A stretch of 64,000 bases of DNA from Nicotiana tabacum (Eukaryota > Streptophyta > Magnoliopsida > Solanales > Solanaceae): assembly GCF_000715075.1 (NCBI RefSeq), contig NC_134084.1, positions 98,870,411 to 98,934,410 of the forward strand, in the 5' to 3' direction. Every line of letters begins with the position of its first letter. Position 1 is the first letter of the stretch. The notes beneath the pieces were generated by a model. The model did no database searches. It saw only the letters and a list, made by a program, of their open reading frames with translations, and was not told the DNA's origin. Shown here piece by piece: positions 1 through 10,878 of this stretch. The position numbers and the translations under genes are program-made.

Positions 1-24
1 AGAATATCAAATAAAATTTCATAC

Positions 25-3000
25 CTTAGCTGTCTCTGACTTAGATGATCACCATCCTCTGCTTGGGAAACCATTGATGGTGGCAAGAGAGAAATGAAGT
101 GCTCCAGAGATGAGGGGTCCTTGGGAAGAACCTGAAACTGACAACTTGCACAGCATGCAGCCCCAATCGCATTGAGACTAGTTTTCGCATTGTCAAAACT
201 AATTGATGTTCCGAAGGTGGATATTTTTAGAGGACTACTGCAAATAGGACAGAATAACTCGGGAGGAAGGGCATCGTTAGTTTTCAGGCTGTATTTCTTT
301 TGCCTCCTTTGAGATGCCACCTGATCGTTATAGTTATTGTCCTCTGACATTCTATTGAAATGAAAAGGTGTTAGCTTTCCAGCTGTTCTCATGATTGTGC
401 TTTCCCGGGAAGGGTTTTCCTCCTGAAAAGTAAAAGTTACTTTGAATTTTTCATGTGCAAGGCTTTCAAGTTGCAGTATTCATGACTAGAACAACAAACA
501 CATAGGATAACTGAATAGAGGCAGTTTTCACAATAACGTAATTTCTTTTCCCTAATACTTTTCCTTCTTGTTAAAGTAACCAGCAATTACTACAACATTA
601 ACCATGAACCAAGATTCAAGTTTTAAAAGCATGTGTATCGGCAGGCTGAATATATTTCAGCTACTGTGTGCATTGTTATATTATAATATTCCAATTTTTT
701 ATTTCTTATATATCTACAATCTTTTCCTTGCATTAAATGCCACTTGCACTGTACATGGGACCACATCAACTAAAATCAAATAAATACTGTTAACCTGTTT
801 TTACCTGCAACAATTTTACAAATGAGGAGACCAGGCCATTGATACCAGCACGTGCTCTGTTAAAAACTTCTACAGTCATCAAACTGCCCTGGCAAAGTAC
901 GTTGAGGCCCATCATGAAGTAATGGTTTTGACACACAAAGAAAGGGCAAAAAGAAATGAAATAATCAGATTCAGAAATTACACGAGATTGCGATAAAAAT
1001 AGGATATCTAAATGCTAAACCAAAATTAAATTTGTTTTAAATTTCAGATTTCAAGTGCAACAAACCTGTCAAGGCTGCAGAGCGTATTCAACTCGTGAAT
1101 AAGACAATCACGGAGGGGAAGAACCACAGGTATCTTCCACCTTGCATCAACATACTGGATATCAGCAGCTAAAGAGTAACCTCTACCCTGGAGAAAACCA
1201 AAACCTTTTGCACATTAGATAATTCTCTCTCTTTCTTTTTTTATTAATCTTCTGTTCAAGTGGGTAACCAAAGATATGAGAGATGACATCGAAAATTCTA
1301 GATAGGTGATTGATGTAGATATATAGTTACTAGCTCTAAAGTTGCTCTTTCATAAAATAACTAACATGGATTATGATCATTGAAATGAGTAATTAAAAAT
1401 AAAGATCAAATCAGACAAAATAATCCACACGAAAAAGATCATGAAAATGGAAGGGTATTTTCATTAATCCAAGAAAGTTGACCCGAGAGGAATATGCAAA
1501 AGAACTTCATACAAACGCCTATATTTAAGTGGAGAAGGGTAGAGGGACGGGTCCATTATCCATCGAGTTTCGAACCATGCGCCGCTGGCCCACAGTTATC
1601 AAAAAAATAATAATAATTCGAAGTATCAAAATTCATAAGCAATGCTGTTAACATTTTTTTTAAAAAGAAAACCTCTTCTGCATGAATCATGGATAAACGC
1701 ATTTTTTAGTTTTAATCTCTTCATCTATCTGGAAGAGGATGGACCAAATCTAGGCACTTCACACTTCCATTACTCTCTTATAATCTACTCCATCCCTTTC
1801 ATTGTTTCCATTTGGATCATGTCAGATTGAAGTCCAAAGTTCCAAAAAATTTCAGTTTGCCAGAGGACAAGCTTTCTTTATCATGCATCCATGTGAATAC
1901 ATATTTTCAGTTTTTCCACAGAAGAAGAGAGGAAGTGATTCATAGAACCTACCTTGACAGTTGCTTCAAGTACATGACAAGCTATTCTTGATGTACACGT
2001 TCCTAGCAAAACTTTGGTATATCCATGCTTAAGAGCTATCTGCATCGTAAAGAAACATATGTAAATAGGGATATATGTTTCTCCAGCAAAGCTCAAGATC
2101 GTGATTATGTAAAGCCGCCAAACCTTTTGTAGGGAGAGCATGCGAAGATGCTCTAACAGGTCTTCTTTTCCTGTGACATCACTAACAGAATTTATTAATT
2201 CATTCAGTCTATCTTTTGCATCACCAGCTTTCAACGAATAAATGGCCTCTGCTGGAACTACATGGAATTGTTTCACTGGTGGAGCCAAATCTGACACGAT
2301 AAGTTTCATCTTCTCAATAGCTCTATCAAAGTCATCAGATGAGACAGCAGAAATGGCTTTTTCATCAATAAAAGCAACCCCAACACCAAAAACTGGTAAT
2401 GCTCTATCTGGACTGGCATCAAAGTTCTTCTGAGATTTGCTTTGCATCTCATGTGTAAACTGCAGAGCCACCCTAGAAGATAAAAGAATTTGCTCAGAAA
2501 AGTAAAACATCATGGTATCACATACCTTTTACACAAGACTAGCATTCTACTCGACATCCCTTTTAAGAGATAACAAGCAGAAGTCTGGATTAACTAACTG
2601 CAATGATACACCATTGTTGACACACTTTGATGCTACATTCAACTCCAAGAACACGTAAATGCTGTGCTCACCAATCTAGAGAAATGACAACATGCTATTG
2701 TTTCTAGAAGACCTACTTTTAACCTTTTTTTTAATTAGTAAGTGTTAACAGTAGGAAATTTGGTCCTTATCTCCAAAATAAGGAGATTCACACTCGCCAC
2801 ACAAAGACGTATCCCCATCAATTGAGTCCAAACTCTACACTTAGTTCGCAAGATGAAAGCTCAGTAATCACACCCTTTTTGCTAAAGTTCCATCATAGGC
2901 ATGGAAAAATCCCAAAACTTTGACAATTAAATTGCATGGGTACATATTTCAGACTGAGGAACATGACCGATGTCTATTGTTCTTATATTGTTTAGAATTA

Positions 3001-3901
3001 AATAGACACAAATAAGCGGAATACATAGAGACTGATAAAAAGAAATATGGGAATTTTTTTAAAATATTTTATGATGGTAGTATCCAGGCCAGCTTGTTCG
3101 CACCTCTACTATTCCACCACGTACCCGCTACCTCCCACCACCACAAGTATGGGTATCTGTCAACCAAAGCTTAGGCAGGTGGGAAGAAATTACATAGTTG
3201 TTATTTGCCTCCACTTGAATTTGAACACCACACCCTTGGGTGCAAACACAGCATATATATACAATTCATATCAACCCCAACTAGTTTGGCATTAAGGCCA
3301 TTGATTGACTATTTCTTTCAATGAACTAACCTAGACCGAAAATAAAGAGTCTTTTCTACACCATCATCATATTTTCAAACAAATAAACTGATTAATAAGG
3401 AACCAAAAATCAGTAGGAAACTACGTTTAATCAAAATTATTAAACCCTAAACCCTAGATATAATCTCGAAAAGAAAATAACTTTGGGAATTAAGAATACA
3501 ACTAAACAATTTACAGATTGAAAATGAAGACATAATATGAACCTGGAGCATGTACCGCCGGAGAAGGCGACAAGGACGTTATCTGACGGCGAAATCATAG
3601 CATTAGATGTGACAGCAAATCTGAACTTTCCATAGAGATTACTGCGGAAGCAATCTGCACAGAACCTTCCTCTATCTCCTCCGATAAAGTCACCACCGCC
3701 ATCGGCGGAGGCAGCGGCGGCTATGGTTTTGTTAACCTTGCATTTAACACAGACGAAGTTAGATAATTGTTCGGTGCTCTTTCTACCGTTAGCGACGTCG
3801 TTTGGAGCTTCATTTGCAATTTTTACTGGCGGATGTTCTTCTGCTTCATTAGAGGAGTCTCTGTAACAACCGGACTGGCAGGTTCCTGAGTTGCACGCCA
3901 T
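25..3901 (-). CDS. CTU2: CTU2/NCS2, cytoplasmic tRNA 2-thiolation protein subunit 2 (3'-truncated by window edge)
   Basis: Partner of CTU1 in the cytosolic URM1-dependent complex that 2-thiolates U34 of tRNA-Lys(UUU), Gln(UUG) and Glu(UUC). Exons on the minus strand, all with GT-AG introns: 3901-3543, 2472-2124, 2039-1953, 1187-1066, 883-805 and 422-25. Phases join cleanly, giving about 464 codons, close to the roughly 460 aa usual for plant CTU2, so only a short C-terminal exon is missing at the left. The protein begins MACNSG. It has CxxC pairs at about residues 51/54 and 81/84, a PP-loop-like SGG at 114-116, the segment FGVGVAF in exon 2, LLGTCTSR in exon 3, and C-terminal CPIC and CCASC clusters at about 390-426. 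An in-frame ATG at 3910 would add three residues; 3901 is chosen because homologues start MACN. No frame damage is seen, so the gene looks functional. Identity is confident; splice sites are inferred by eye. Confidence 0.92.
1530..1613 (+). repeat. Probable SINE 3'-end fragment in CTU2 intron 3
   Basis: A stretch containing GTAGAGGGACGGGTCCATTA and CGAGTTTCGAACC, ending in TTATCAAAAAAATAATAATA, resembles the 3' part of a tRNA-derived Solanaceae SINE. Only the 3' portion is visible. The rest of intron 3 (1188-1952) shows nothing else recognisable, apart from a degenerate CTACTCCATCC-like block near 1785. Confidence 0.35.
3060..3245 (-). repeat. Solanaceae-type SINE relic in CTU2 intron 1, plus flanking SINE-tail motif
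   Basis: Read on the minus strand, a head CCAAGGGTGTGG is followed by a stretch with GGAGGCAAA, TTTCTTCCCACCTG, TGGTGGGAGGTAGC and CAAGCTGGCC, ending in an A/T-rich tail near 3060. This matches the pattern of a common Solanaceae tRNA-derived SINE. The segment between the head and the box-B-like region is shorter than usual, so this is an internally deleted copy. A CAACCCCAACTAGTTTGG motif at about 3270-3290, frequent at plant SINE ends, suggests a second fragment next to it. Confidence 0.5.
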
Positions 3902-4000
3902 TTTTGGCAAGAGAGAAAAAATCTATTGGAGGGATAGCCAATTGGTTTTGTAACAGTTCTATGTTGGGCCGCTTTTGGGCCTGCATAGAGTATGAGCTTT
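3902..4000 (-). promoter_or_regulatory. CTU2 upstream region with two site II (TGGGCC) motifs
   Basis: Two TGGGCC motifs lie at 3965-3970 and 3976-3981, about 65-80 bp upstream of the CTU2 start codon. In plants, site II elements (TGGGCY), often with a telo-box (AAACCCTA), mark promoters of translation and ribosome-biogenesis genes. A doubled AAACCCTA sequence is present just inside intron 1 (3443-3458). There is no clear TATA box. The regulatory role is inference. Confidence 0.45.
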
Positions 4001-4064
4001 CAAGATGGTTTTCCTAGCTTTTGTTGGAACAATTTTCATAAAACACTAGTAGTTTAGAGCGTAA

Positions 4065-5155
4065 AAATTGCACAGGGCGCCTTATTTGGTCGCCTCCATT
4101 TAACCTATACCTATTTTTTTTTAAAGATTTAACTTGTACCCACTTTAAACAACTTCAGCCCCCTTTCTCCTCCTCCTTCTCCTTTGTTTTCTTCTTCTTC
4201 TTCTTTCTTCTGCTGCTGTTGGTGCTGCTATGAAACTTCAGTTCATGGAATGATTGCCATAAATATATTTATCAGATTATTTAAAAATAAATTATAAATA
4301 ATTACGTAAGTTAGTAGACAATAATTTATGAATATTTTCACGTACGTAAGTTAGTAGATAATAATTTGTGAATATTTTCACGTACGTAAGTTAGTGGACA
4401 ATGATAATTTTATTCTTTTCACGTTTATTATTTCCAAAATTTATGATTTAGATATTGTTGGCAATCTGATTATTTATCTAGTATGTTAGAAAGCTTTTTC
4501 AAAAACTTCAGCTTATATATTGCTGAAGTTTTTACAAATGAACTAAATAACTTCAGCATCTTCTGCTGAAATTTTTGAAAAAGCTTTATGACAAAACTAA
4601 TGAATCCAGGACAAAAATACTTTAGCTTTTAGTACTGAAGTTTTTACAAATGAACTAAATAATTTCAGCATCTTCTGCTGAAGTTTTTGAAAAAGCTTAT
4701 CCAGGACAACAAAAATTCAGCTTATTTAGTGCTACAGTTTTATAAATGAACTAAATAACTTCAGCATCTTCTGCTGAAGTTTTTGAAAAAGCTTAATGAC
4801 AAAACTAATGAATCCAGAACAAAAAACTTCAGCTTATTTAGTGCAATTTCAAACAAACACTTCAGTAAATAGAGAACAAAACTTCAGCTACTATGCTTAA
4901 GTTCGGCAATTACAAACAAAAATTTCAGCAAATAGAGAACAAAACTCCAGCTACTACAACAAAAACTTCAGCACACTTGCTACTTCAGGCCCGTCTACTA
5001 GAATGCTGAAGTTTTGCGTGATTGTCTTTGCTACTTCAACCCCATATGCTGAAGTTACGTGAAAAAGTGGGTACGCTTGCAATTTTTTTTGCAAAGCGGG
5101 CACAAGTTAAAACGTGACCCAAAAGCGGGTATAGATACAAATCCCCCGTTTATAG
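4065..5155. mobile_element. Non-autonomous TIR element rich in CTTCAGC/GCTGAAG hairpins (copy 1)
   Basis: The two ends form an imperfect inverted repeat. The left end (about 4068-4150) carries CTATACC and TTTAACTTGTACCCACTTT. The right end (about 5055-5150), read in reverse, carries CTATACCCGC and TTTTAACTTGTGCCCGCTTT. The interior holds many CTTCAGC or GCTGAAG motifs. At 4500-4840 there are about three degenerate ~100-120-bp units, each containing a hairpin CTTCAGCA-TCTTC-TGCTGAAG and the sequence TTTTTGAAAAAGCTT. No transposase is encoded. The right end recurs at 57002-57165. I could not fix a target-site duplication, so boundaries are approximate. Confidence 0.55.
4304..4427. repeat. 40-bp tandem repeat, three copies
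   Basis: ACGTAAGTTAGTAGACAATA and its variants start at 4304, 4344 and 4384, an exact 40-bp spacing. The third unit is more diverged. Each unit ends in TTTTCACGT, giving ACGT at every junction. It lies inside the TIR element. Confidence 0.8.
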
Positions 5156-5342
5156 CCTAGTAACTATAGTTTTCCTAATTACTATTCGTAGTTACAATTT
5201 AGTTATTACTAGCTTGTATTCAAATGCGCAACGAATACAGTTTGTGTCAACTGTATTCATAGGGTGTATACAAAGGATGCAACTTGTATCGGCTGCGCAA
5301 CAAATACAACTAAGGCGAAATACAGAAATGCAGGGAAAAACT

Positions 5343-5414
5343 GCCCTTGTTGAGAGTCGAATTCAAGACAGACTTAATTAAGCGGGCCATCTAAACAACT
5401 GAACTATGAGAGCT
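5343..5414 (-). other. tRNA-like relic in AT-rich intergenic DNA
   Basis: Read on the minus strand, AGCTCTCATAGTTCAGTTG resembles an A box, and GAATTCGACTC lies about 35 nt further on at the B-box position. The acceptor-stem ends do not pair convincingly and the B box is non-consensus, so this is a degenerate tRNA or the head of a tRNA-derived SINE. The surrounding 5160-5800 is AT-rich with scattered TGTATTCA/GAATACA words and no gene that I can see. Confidence 0.3.
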
Positions 5415-5804
5415 TATTGCTCTCGTTTAAATTCAAAATAACTAATCTCTTATTTCGTGAATTTTCTATAAAATTCAAATATAGTAAAAGTATAGCTACG
5501 AATGGTAAATACAATGTAAATATTTAATGTGTCGCGTAATTTTTTTTCTTTTTTGAGAAATTTTTAGAAAGCACTATAGTATAGTGGCTACTAATACGAC
5601 GGGACTACAATTTCAATATTTACTATCCGTAGCTGAAATTACATTCCTAGTGTCCTGTATTTTATATATTCGTGCGCATGTATCAATGAATACAGCATTG
5701 GTAAATAGGCTAATCGTGGGAGGATAGTTGTTTAAAAACTAAAAACGCAATAAATCAGTGTATATCACACTTGAAAGATCTCAACCTACAAAATTGGAAC
5801 ATGG

Positions 5805-6632
5805 CTCTTTACTCTTCCATATTAGAAGATTTTGGTCCAATTTTTTAAAAAAAAAACATAAACGGTGTGAAAATTGTATTGCAGATACGCATTCCGATTT
5901 TCAGATAAAGCTTATGTGATACAGCATATAGATGTTTTGAGTACGTTTGAGGTTGTGTTCCTACGGATTTTGATTGGATTGTTTTCCGTCCGCCATTGAT
6001 ACAACAATATTCTTAGTTCGCAAAAAGTGCTGAAAGTGTTGCAGGCATTAACAACGGAAATAGTTATTGAATGTACAAATTCATTGTATTTTGATCGGTT
6101 ATAAATTTGAAAATCGGCATTGCATTATCTCCTGATTAAGTTCTGAATACAAATACAATAAAGACAAGCGCAACATTGTTAATTCGTCATTCTGAAAAGT
6201 AGAACAATAAAAATTATTAGCGTGTGTCAGATTTTGGACACGGCTCTTTACTCTTCCATAACTAAAAGATTTTGGTCGAATTTTCTTTAAAAAAAAAAAA
6301 TACATCATAAACAGTGTGAAAATTATATTTAAAGTTTGCAAATACGCATTCAGATTTACAAATGAAGCTTCAGAGGTTATGTTCCCACTGATTTTGATTG
6401 GATTGTTTTTCGTCTGCCATTGATATAGCAAAATTCTAAGTTCGCAAAAAATGTTGAAAGTGTTACATGTATTAACACAGAAATAGTCATTGAACGAACG
6501 AATTCATTATATTTTGATCCATTATAAATTCAAAAATAAGCATTGCGTTGTCTCCTGATTAAGTTTTGAATAAAAATATAGTAATGACAAGCATAACAGT
6601 GTTAGTTCAATGTTCTAGGAAGTGGAACAATG
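5805..6632. repeat. Tandemly duplicated ~0.4-kb segment of unknown origin
   Basis: 5805-6210 and 6236-6632 align in the same order. Shared blocks include GGCTCTTTACTCTTCCATA, AGATTTTGGTC, TTTTGATTGGATTGTTTT, CATTGATA, TTAGTTCGCAAAAA, TCTCCTGATTAAGTT and GAACAAT(A/G)AAAATT. Units differ by many substitutions and small indels, so the duplication is old. Neither copy has a plausible coding frame. Confidence 0.75.
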
Positions 6633-6860
6633 AAAATTGTGCCCCAGATTCTAATTTCTTTTTCTTGTTTAATATTATCAATTGGGATGCAAATTATGTA
6701 TTTTCTTTTTTTCTCTTGAGTTACGACACGTGTCACGATTTGATTAGCGCATGTGGCGCAATCTCCAAGAAGAAATGGTCAAACATGAAAGTGGTGTGTC
6801 TTAGGTACACTTTAAAAAGGTTGAGTATGAATAATTTTTGTCAGCAAAAGTGTCTAACAG
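6633..6860. repeat. Left half of an older repeat split by Ogre-A
   Basis: This stretch ends in GTGTCTAACAG at the Ogre-A 5' boundary. The sequence after Ogre-A (30784-30832) starts AACAAGGATTTGGTCC and runs into TTAGGGGGTAACTTATG. Joined through the 5-bp duplication, the two halves read like a Solanaceae intergenic repeat that contains a GGATTTGGTCCATAGTTTAG-type core. No gene is seen here. Confidence 0.4.
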
Positions 6861-8679
6861 TGTGGGCATGTGTTTTTTGCCCTATATGAAATATTCCTAC
6901 AGAATCTCAAGGAAATAGGTTTTTTTCTTTTAATTATTTGCCATTTTAGGAATTTTTGAAGAATTTTCTTAATTATTCGCATTTTTTTCATTTCTATGCA
7001 TATTTAATTTTTATTTAAATCATGAAAATACAAAAATAATCTGCATTTACATTTAGGATTTATTTTTACATTTTTAGGTTAATTAGTAAGTTAGTTGTTT
7101 TATAAAAATGAAAAAAAATCACAAAAAATGACTCACTTTGCATTTTTAACCGTTTAATTTTAAATTCTGTAGTTCTTCTTTTAATTTAGGAGTTAATTAA
7201 TTTTTGTAAATAGTGTGATGAGTAATTAGCTTAATTTGATAAATTATTTTAATTTAAGAGTTAATTTGGTTTGTTAATTAATTTGAAACGAAAAAAAGAA
7301 AATTTGGAAATTGGAAAAAAGAAAAAGAGAATCAGAAAAGGGTGTTGATTTTGGGCCAATATGTCACAGCCTAAACGAATTTCTCCCCCCCCACCAACAA
7401 ACCCATTCCAGATCCGGCCCAAACTACGCTCTAACCCGGTCCAGCTTTGCCTTCAAATCAAATGACATCTTTTTGACCCCCTACCATTTCAACCGTTGGA
7501 TCAGTTAGATCCAACGGACCGGAACTCCTCACCCTATCCTAATATATGTATGTCTGAACAAGCTTTACGCCCCCTCCCAGTTCCATCGGCTTCCCTTCAC
7601 AACCCTAAAACCCTCTGAACCCAAACCCTAGTGCCGCCCTAAATTCCTCACCATCTCCGGTAGCGACGCAACCCCAATTTGCCCCAAATTAACACCACAC
7701 CATCCCCGTGCCTTCCTCTTCCTAAACCCCAAAGCAATGTCCCTCGAATCCCTCTTAACCCTCTCCAATTTTGGATCTAATACTAGTACCAATACCCTAA
7801 TTCACTCCAAACCCGCCCAAATTAGCATCCTACTGTCCCCAGGTTTCCTCAAACCCAAAGCCCTTGATATTTTTTCCCAAGCAAGCTTTAGAGTGCGTCA
7901 GATGTGGAATTCAAGTCTTGACCTAATTTCTGTCAAAGTTTTTCACTCATCAAGGCTCGAAGCTTGCCCTGATAGAGCACTCCTGAATAAGGGTGTTCAT
8001 TAGGGTAAGCTTCTGGTCTTGAAGAAGCAGTTCGAGTGGCCATATTGTCCATCCGAGATTTTTGGCTAATGTTTCTGTTTGGTCAGTCAGCCTTTTCTTT
8101 TTCTTTTCCTTGTTAATTAGTTGCATATTTTTGTTTTTTCTTGTTTCTTTCTTCTTCTTTTATTAGTTCAAGTCGATCTATGTTTGCATGATTAGATTTA
8201 GGTCATATTAGTTTATAGTGATATTAGCATAATAATGTAATTAACAATTTCTTTTAGTACTTTTGATTTCATGTCTGCATGTTGCTCCATTCTCATTTTT
8301 GTTTTGCTCCTTTAGAATTTTGATGCCCGGAGTTTCAGAACTCTGTTGGTTTGATTGTTTGTGGTGTGTGGTCTTTGGACCATAAATTGGGTTTCATAGT
8401 TCAGAAGCCCGAAGGAAAAGGGGAGGGGTTTCAGGTATGTTAGGGTCTAGCCCAGTTAGTGGTACTTTCTGAAGGTAAATAACAAAGACTTAAAGGGTAT
8501 TTAGGGTATTTTTGTAGATGGAATCATTTATAACTGCCTAGGAAGTTGCTAGGAAAGTAGGTAATGGGGCTGACGTAACAAACAGGTTAGAACTTGGGGT
8601 CTAAAATGAACAAAATAAAAATTGGAGAAGGGGCAATTGGTAAAGCTTAAAATCAATTTGGTTGCCCTAAAACCCTGCT

Positions 8680-8688
8680 TATAAAAGG
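8680..8688 (+). promoter_or_regulatory. LTR TATA box
   Basis: TATAAAAGG follows CCTGCT. It is conserved in the 3' LTR (TATAAAAAG at 28607) and in Ogre-C (59394-59402). It probably sets transcription start in the LTR about 30 bp downstream. In Ogre-C a second TATA (TATATAAGG) lies about 1.3 kb further upstream; the equivalent place in Ogre-A, near 7541, is degenerate. Confidence 0.5.
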
Positions 8689-10017
8689 ATCACTTCCTGC
8701 ATTTTCTAGAGGGATCAGAATACACAGTTTAGAAAACGGCTGAAAATATACATAGTTTTAGAATTGGAAAAGAGATTTAGATACTAAAAATTGAGAAACG
8801 GCTGAGAAACATGCTTTGAAAATAAAGAAGTTCTTGCATCATTTTGAGGTCAAAAATTACTGGAATTGGGTTTTAATCTCACTGTTAGCAGTAGTTAAAG
8901 AATTTCAAAGGCTTTTCTTGAACTATTTGGTATGAAAAATGGTATAAGGAAGTTGGTTTTGTTGTGTTGATCTGCTGAAGTGCATTTTTCTTTTGCTGTT
9001 GATTCCTTCACTTTGCTTTTGCTCTAATCTTTCCAAGTATCTCTTGGACCCTACGAATGTATGAGATGTAATTTTGAAGCCATGTAATCAATTTGAGCAC
9101 TCATAGATGAGTGTAAATGTGTTGAATGTTAAGTCCTGTTCTCCGAAGACTATTTATGTGTTTTTTCCTTATTGAATTAGCTTGTTATGTAATTTATTAT
9201 AACTATGTTGTTGACAGCACCTTTTGGGGGTTATGTTTAGAGTTTAGTTTTGTCACCTTGGCTTTAATTGGTTTGAATTATCTCTGTCATGTACTCAATT
9301 TGGACTGCTGCAGTATGGGTTATTTTAGACGAGTAGTATCTTCTTTTGTGAGGTTTTGATTGAATTGTTTCAAACTAGTAGTGATAATCAGTCTACAATG
9401 AGCCTTTCTCATAGTCTTGCTGTTTTAGATGTTGGTTTTAATGTTCAAACAAACTCAGGCATTACTGTTGTATTTTGATATTTAGTTTGAATGTTTAAAG
9501 CACTCTAATGTTAGAATCACTATGTGTATGAATTCAACATTGATGAGTAGTAGTTCTGATTTTAAAAAAAATGTATGTTGCTTGTGTGTTCATTGAGCAG
9601 GTAATGTTTTGTTCTGCAATTTAAAGTAAATTAGATGGTGAATCTTTTGCTTGGGTTGATGAAATCAATTAGTCTAATGTAAAATTAATGCTGATTAATC
9701 CAAGTATAATAGGTGAGCCACATCCCTTAAACAACCAAGCCATTTAAGTGGCCCAAATGAGATTGTTAGGCCCAAGCCAGGCTCGCCGTCTTCAGTTTTC
9801 ACTTTTTCATTCAGAATTTATCTCCAGGCCCAAAGCCTTGGCGCTTCTTTTCAGTAGTTGGGGCCTTTTGACTTTGGCGTCCCAAAGGATTAAACGTTGG
9901 TCCATTCTATTCGAATAATCCGCTGCCCAATCTGCTCATAGTTAATAATTCCTTCTAAGTTCGAACCTTTACGAATGCAAGTGCCATTGGGCCTGATTGA
10001 AAAAATAATTTTTTTTA

Positions 10018-10290
10018 TTAGACTGGGTGTGCCATATTAATGAAGCCAATAATTTATGGCCCTCACAAGACTAGATTAAGAAATCATTTTTAAAAGAAGT
10101 AATTTGAGGCACGCCATGCCAAATAAAACCCCTAAGCCCATGACCCTCACAAAACTAGTTAGCTTTCTATTGAAATTTGAGGTGTGCCATTTTTATTAGG
10201 TAACCCATGGCCCTCATGTAATCAATACTAACTCTTTTAAAAATCGAGGTGTGCCATCAATCAAATTTTCCATGGCCCTCGCGAATTTGT
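10018..10290 (+). repeat. Degenerate ~75-bp repeats in Ogre LTR (GTGTGCCAT ... CATGGCCCTC)
   Basis: About four units, each a G(A/G)GGTGTGCCAT-like head followed 25-30 nt later by CATGGCCCTCACAA or a variant, occur at about 10022, 10107, 10178 and 10248. They recur in the 3' LTR (about 29950-30215). Two units are recognisable in Ogre-B (46507 and 46618), and a remnant in Ogre-C (about 60720). Confidence 0.6.
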
Positions 10291-10856
10291 TTTTAATTTG
10301 AACCTTCGTAGTTGCTTTAGGCGCGCTCTTTAAATTGACTTTCTTTTAATTATTAAATTCGGGTGTACATTTCATGTGACCCAATTTTAATTCTCAACAA
10401 TATTAAATAGAACGTACCGCGAACTGTGGGTGCATTTCATGTGGCGTGGTTCAAGGCATATTTTAAATAACGTTGAATCTTCCTAAAAGAGTTTTAAAAT
10501 AATTAAAAGCGGTTAATAAGTTAAAATGCATAATAGTTTAAAATATGTAATAAATCGGATAATAGGCCAATATTAATAGTTTAAGCGACTGTGCTAGAAC
10601 CACGGAACCTGGGAATGCCTAACACCTTCTCCCGAGTTAACAGAATTCCTTATCTAGAATTTCTGGTTCGCAGACTTTAAAATGAAAGTCGAATTTCCTC
10701 GATTTGGGATTTAAAATAAACTGGTGACTTGGAACACCAATTAAACTATTCCAAGTGGTGACTATGAATTAAATAAATAATCTCATTTCGAATAATGTTA
10801 CTTTAATTGGAAAAACTCCCATATGCCCTCGGGGTGGTAAACAAGGAGGTGTGACC

Positions 10857-10878
10857 GCTCGGGCGACTCTGCTGGGGA
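10857..10878 (+). other. Ogre-A primer binding site
   Basis: GGGCGACTCTGCTGGGGA at 10861-10878 lies just inside the 5' LTR. It differs by one base from the Ogre-C version TGGCGACTCTGCTGGGGA. Ogre elements are reported to use a tRNA-Arg-type PBS, and this sequence is consistent with that. Confidence 0.7.

Larger units (their letters stand above)
6861..10856 (+). repeat. Ogre-A 5' LTR
   Basis: Begins TGTGGGCATG and ends GTGTGACC (CA mutated to CC; the 3' LTR ends GTGTGACA). It aligns along its length with 26810-30783. A TATAAAAGG box is at 8680-8688. The last ~300 bp (the block GCTAGAACCACGGAACC through GGTGACT) are conserved in the LTRs of Ogre-B and Ogre-C. Short open frames inside, for example near 7737, are not conserved between LTRs and are not called genes. 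Confidence 0.9.

Noticed and set aside
3440..3460. AAACCCTAAACCCTAGA as an interstitial telomere
   Set aside because: Only two units. A telo-box regulatory motif is the simpler reading.
5343..5414. Functional tRNA gene
   Set aside because: Acceptor stem does not close and the B box is off consensus; kept only as a relic.
7737..8003. 88-codon frame in the Ogre-A LTR
   Set aside because: The corresponding 3' LTR sequence (27665 onward) has a stop (CGCCTAAATT) in the same frame, so it is not maintained.
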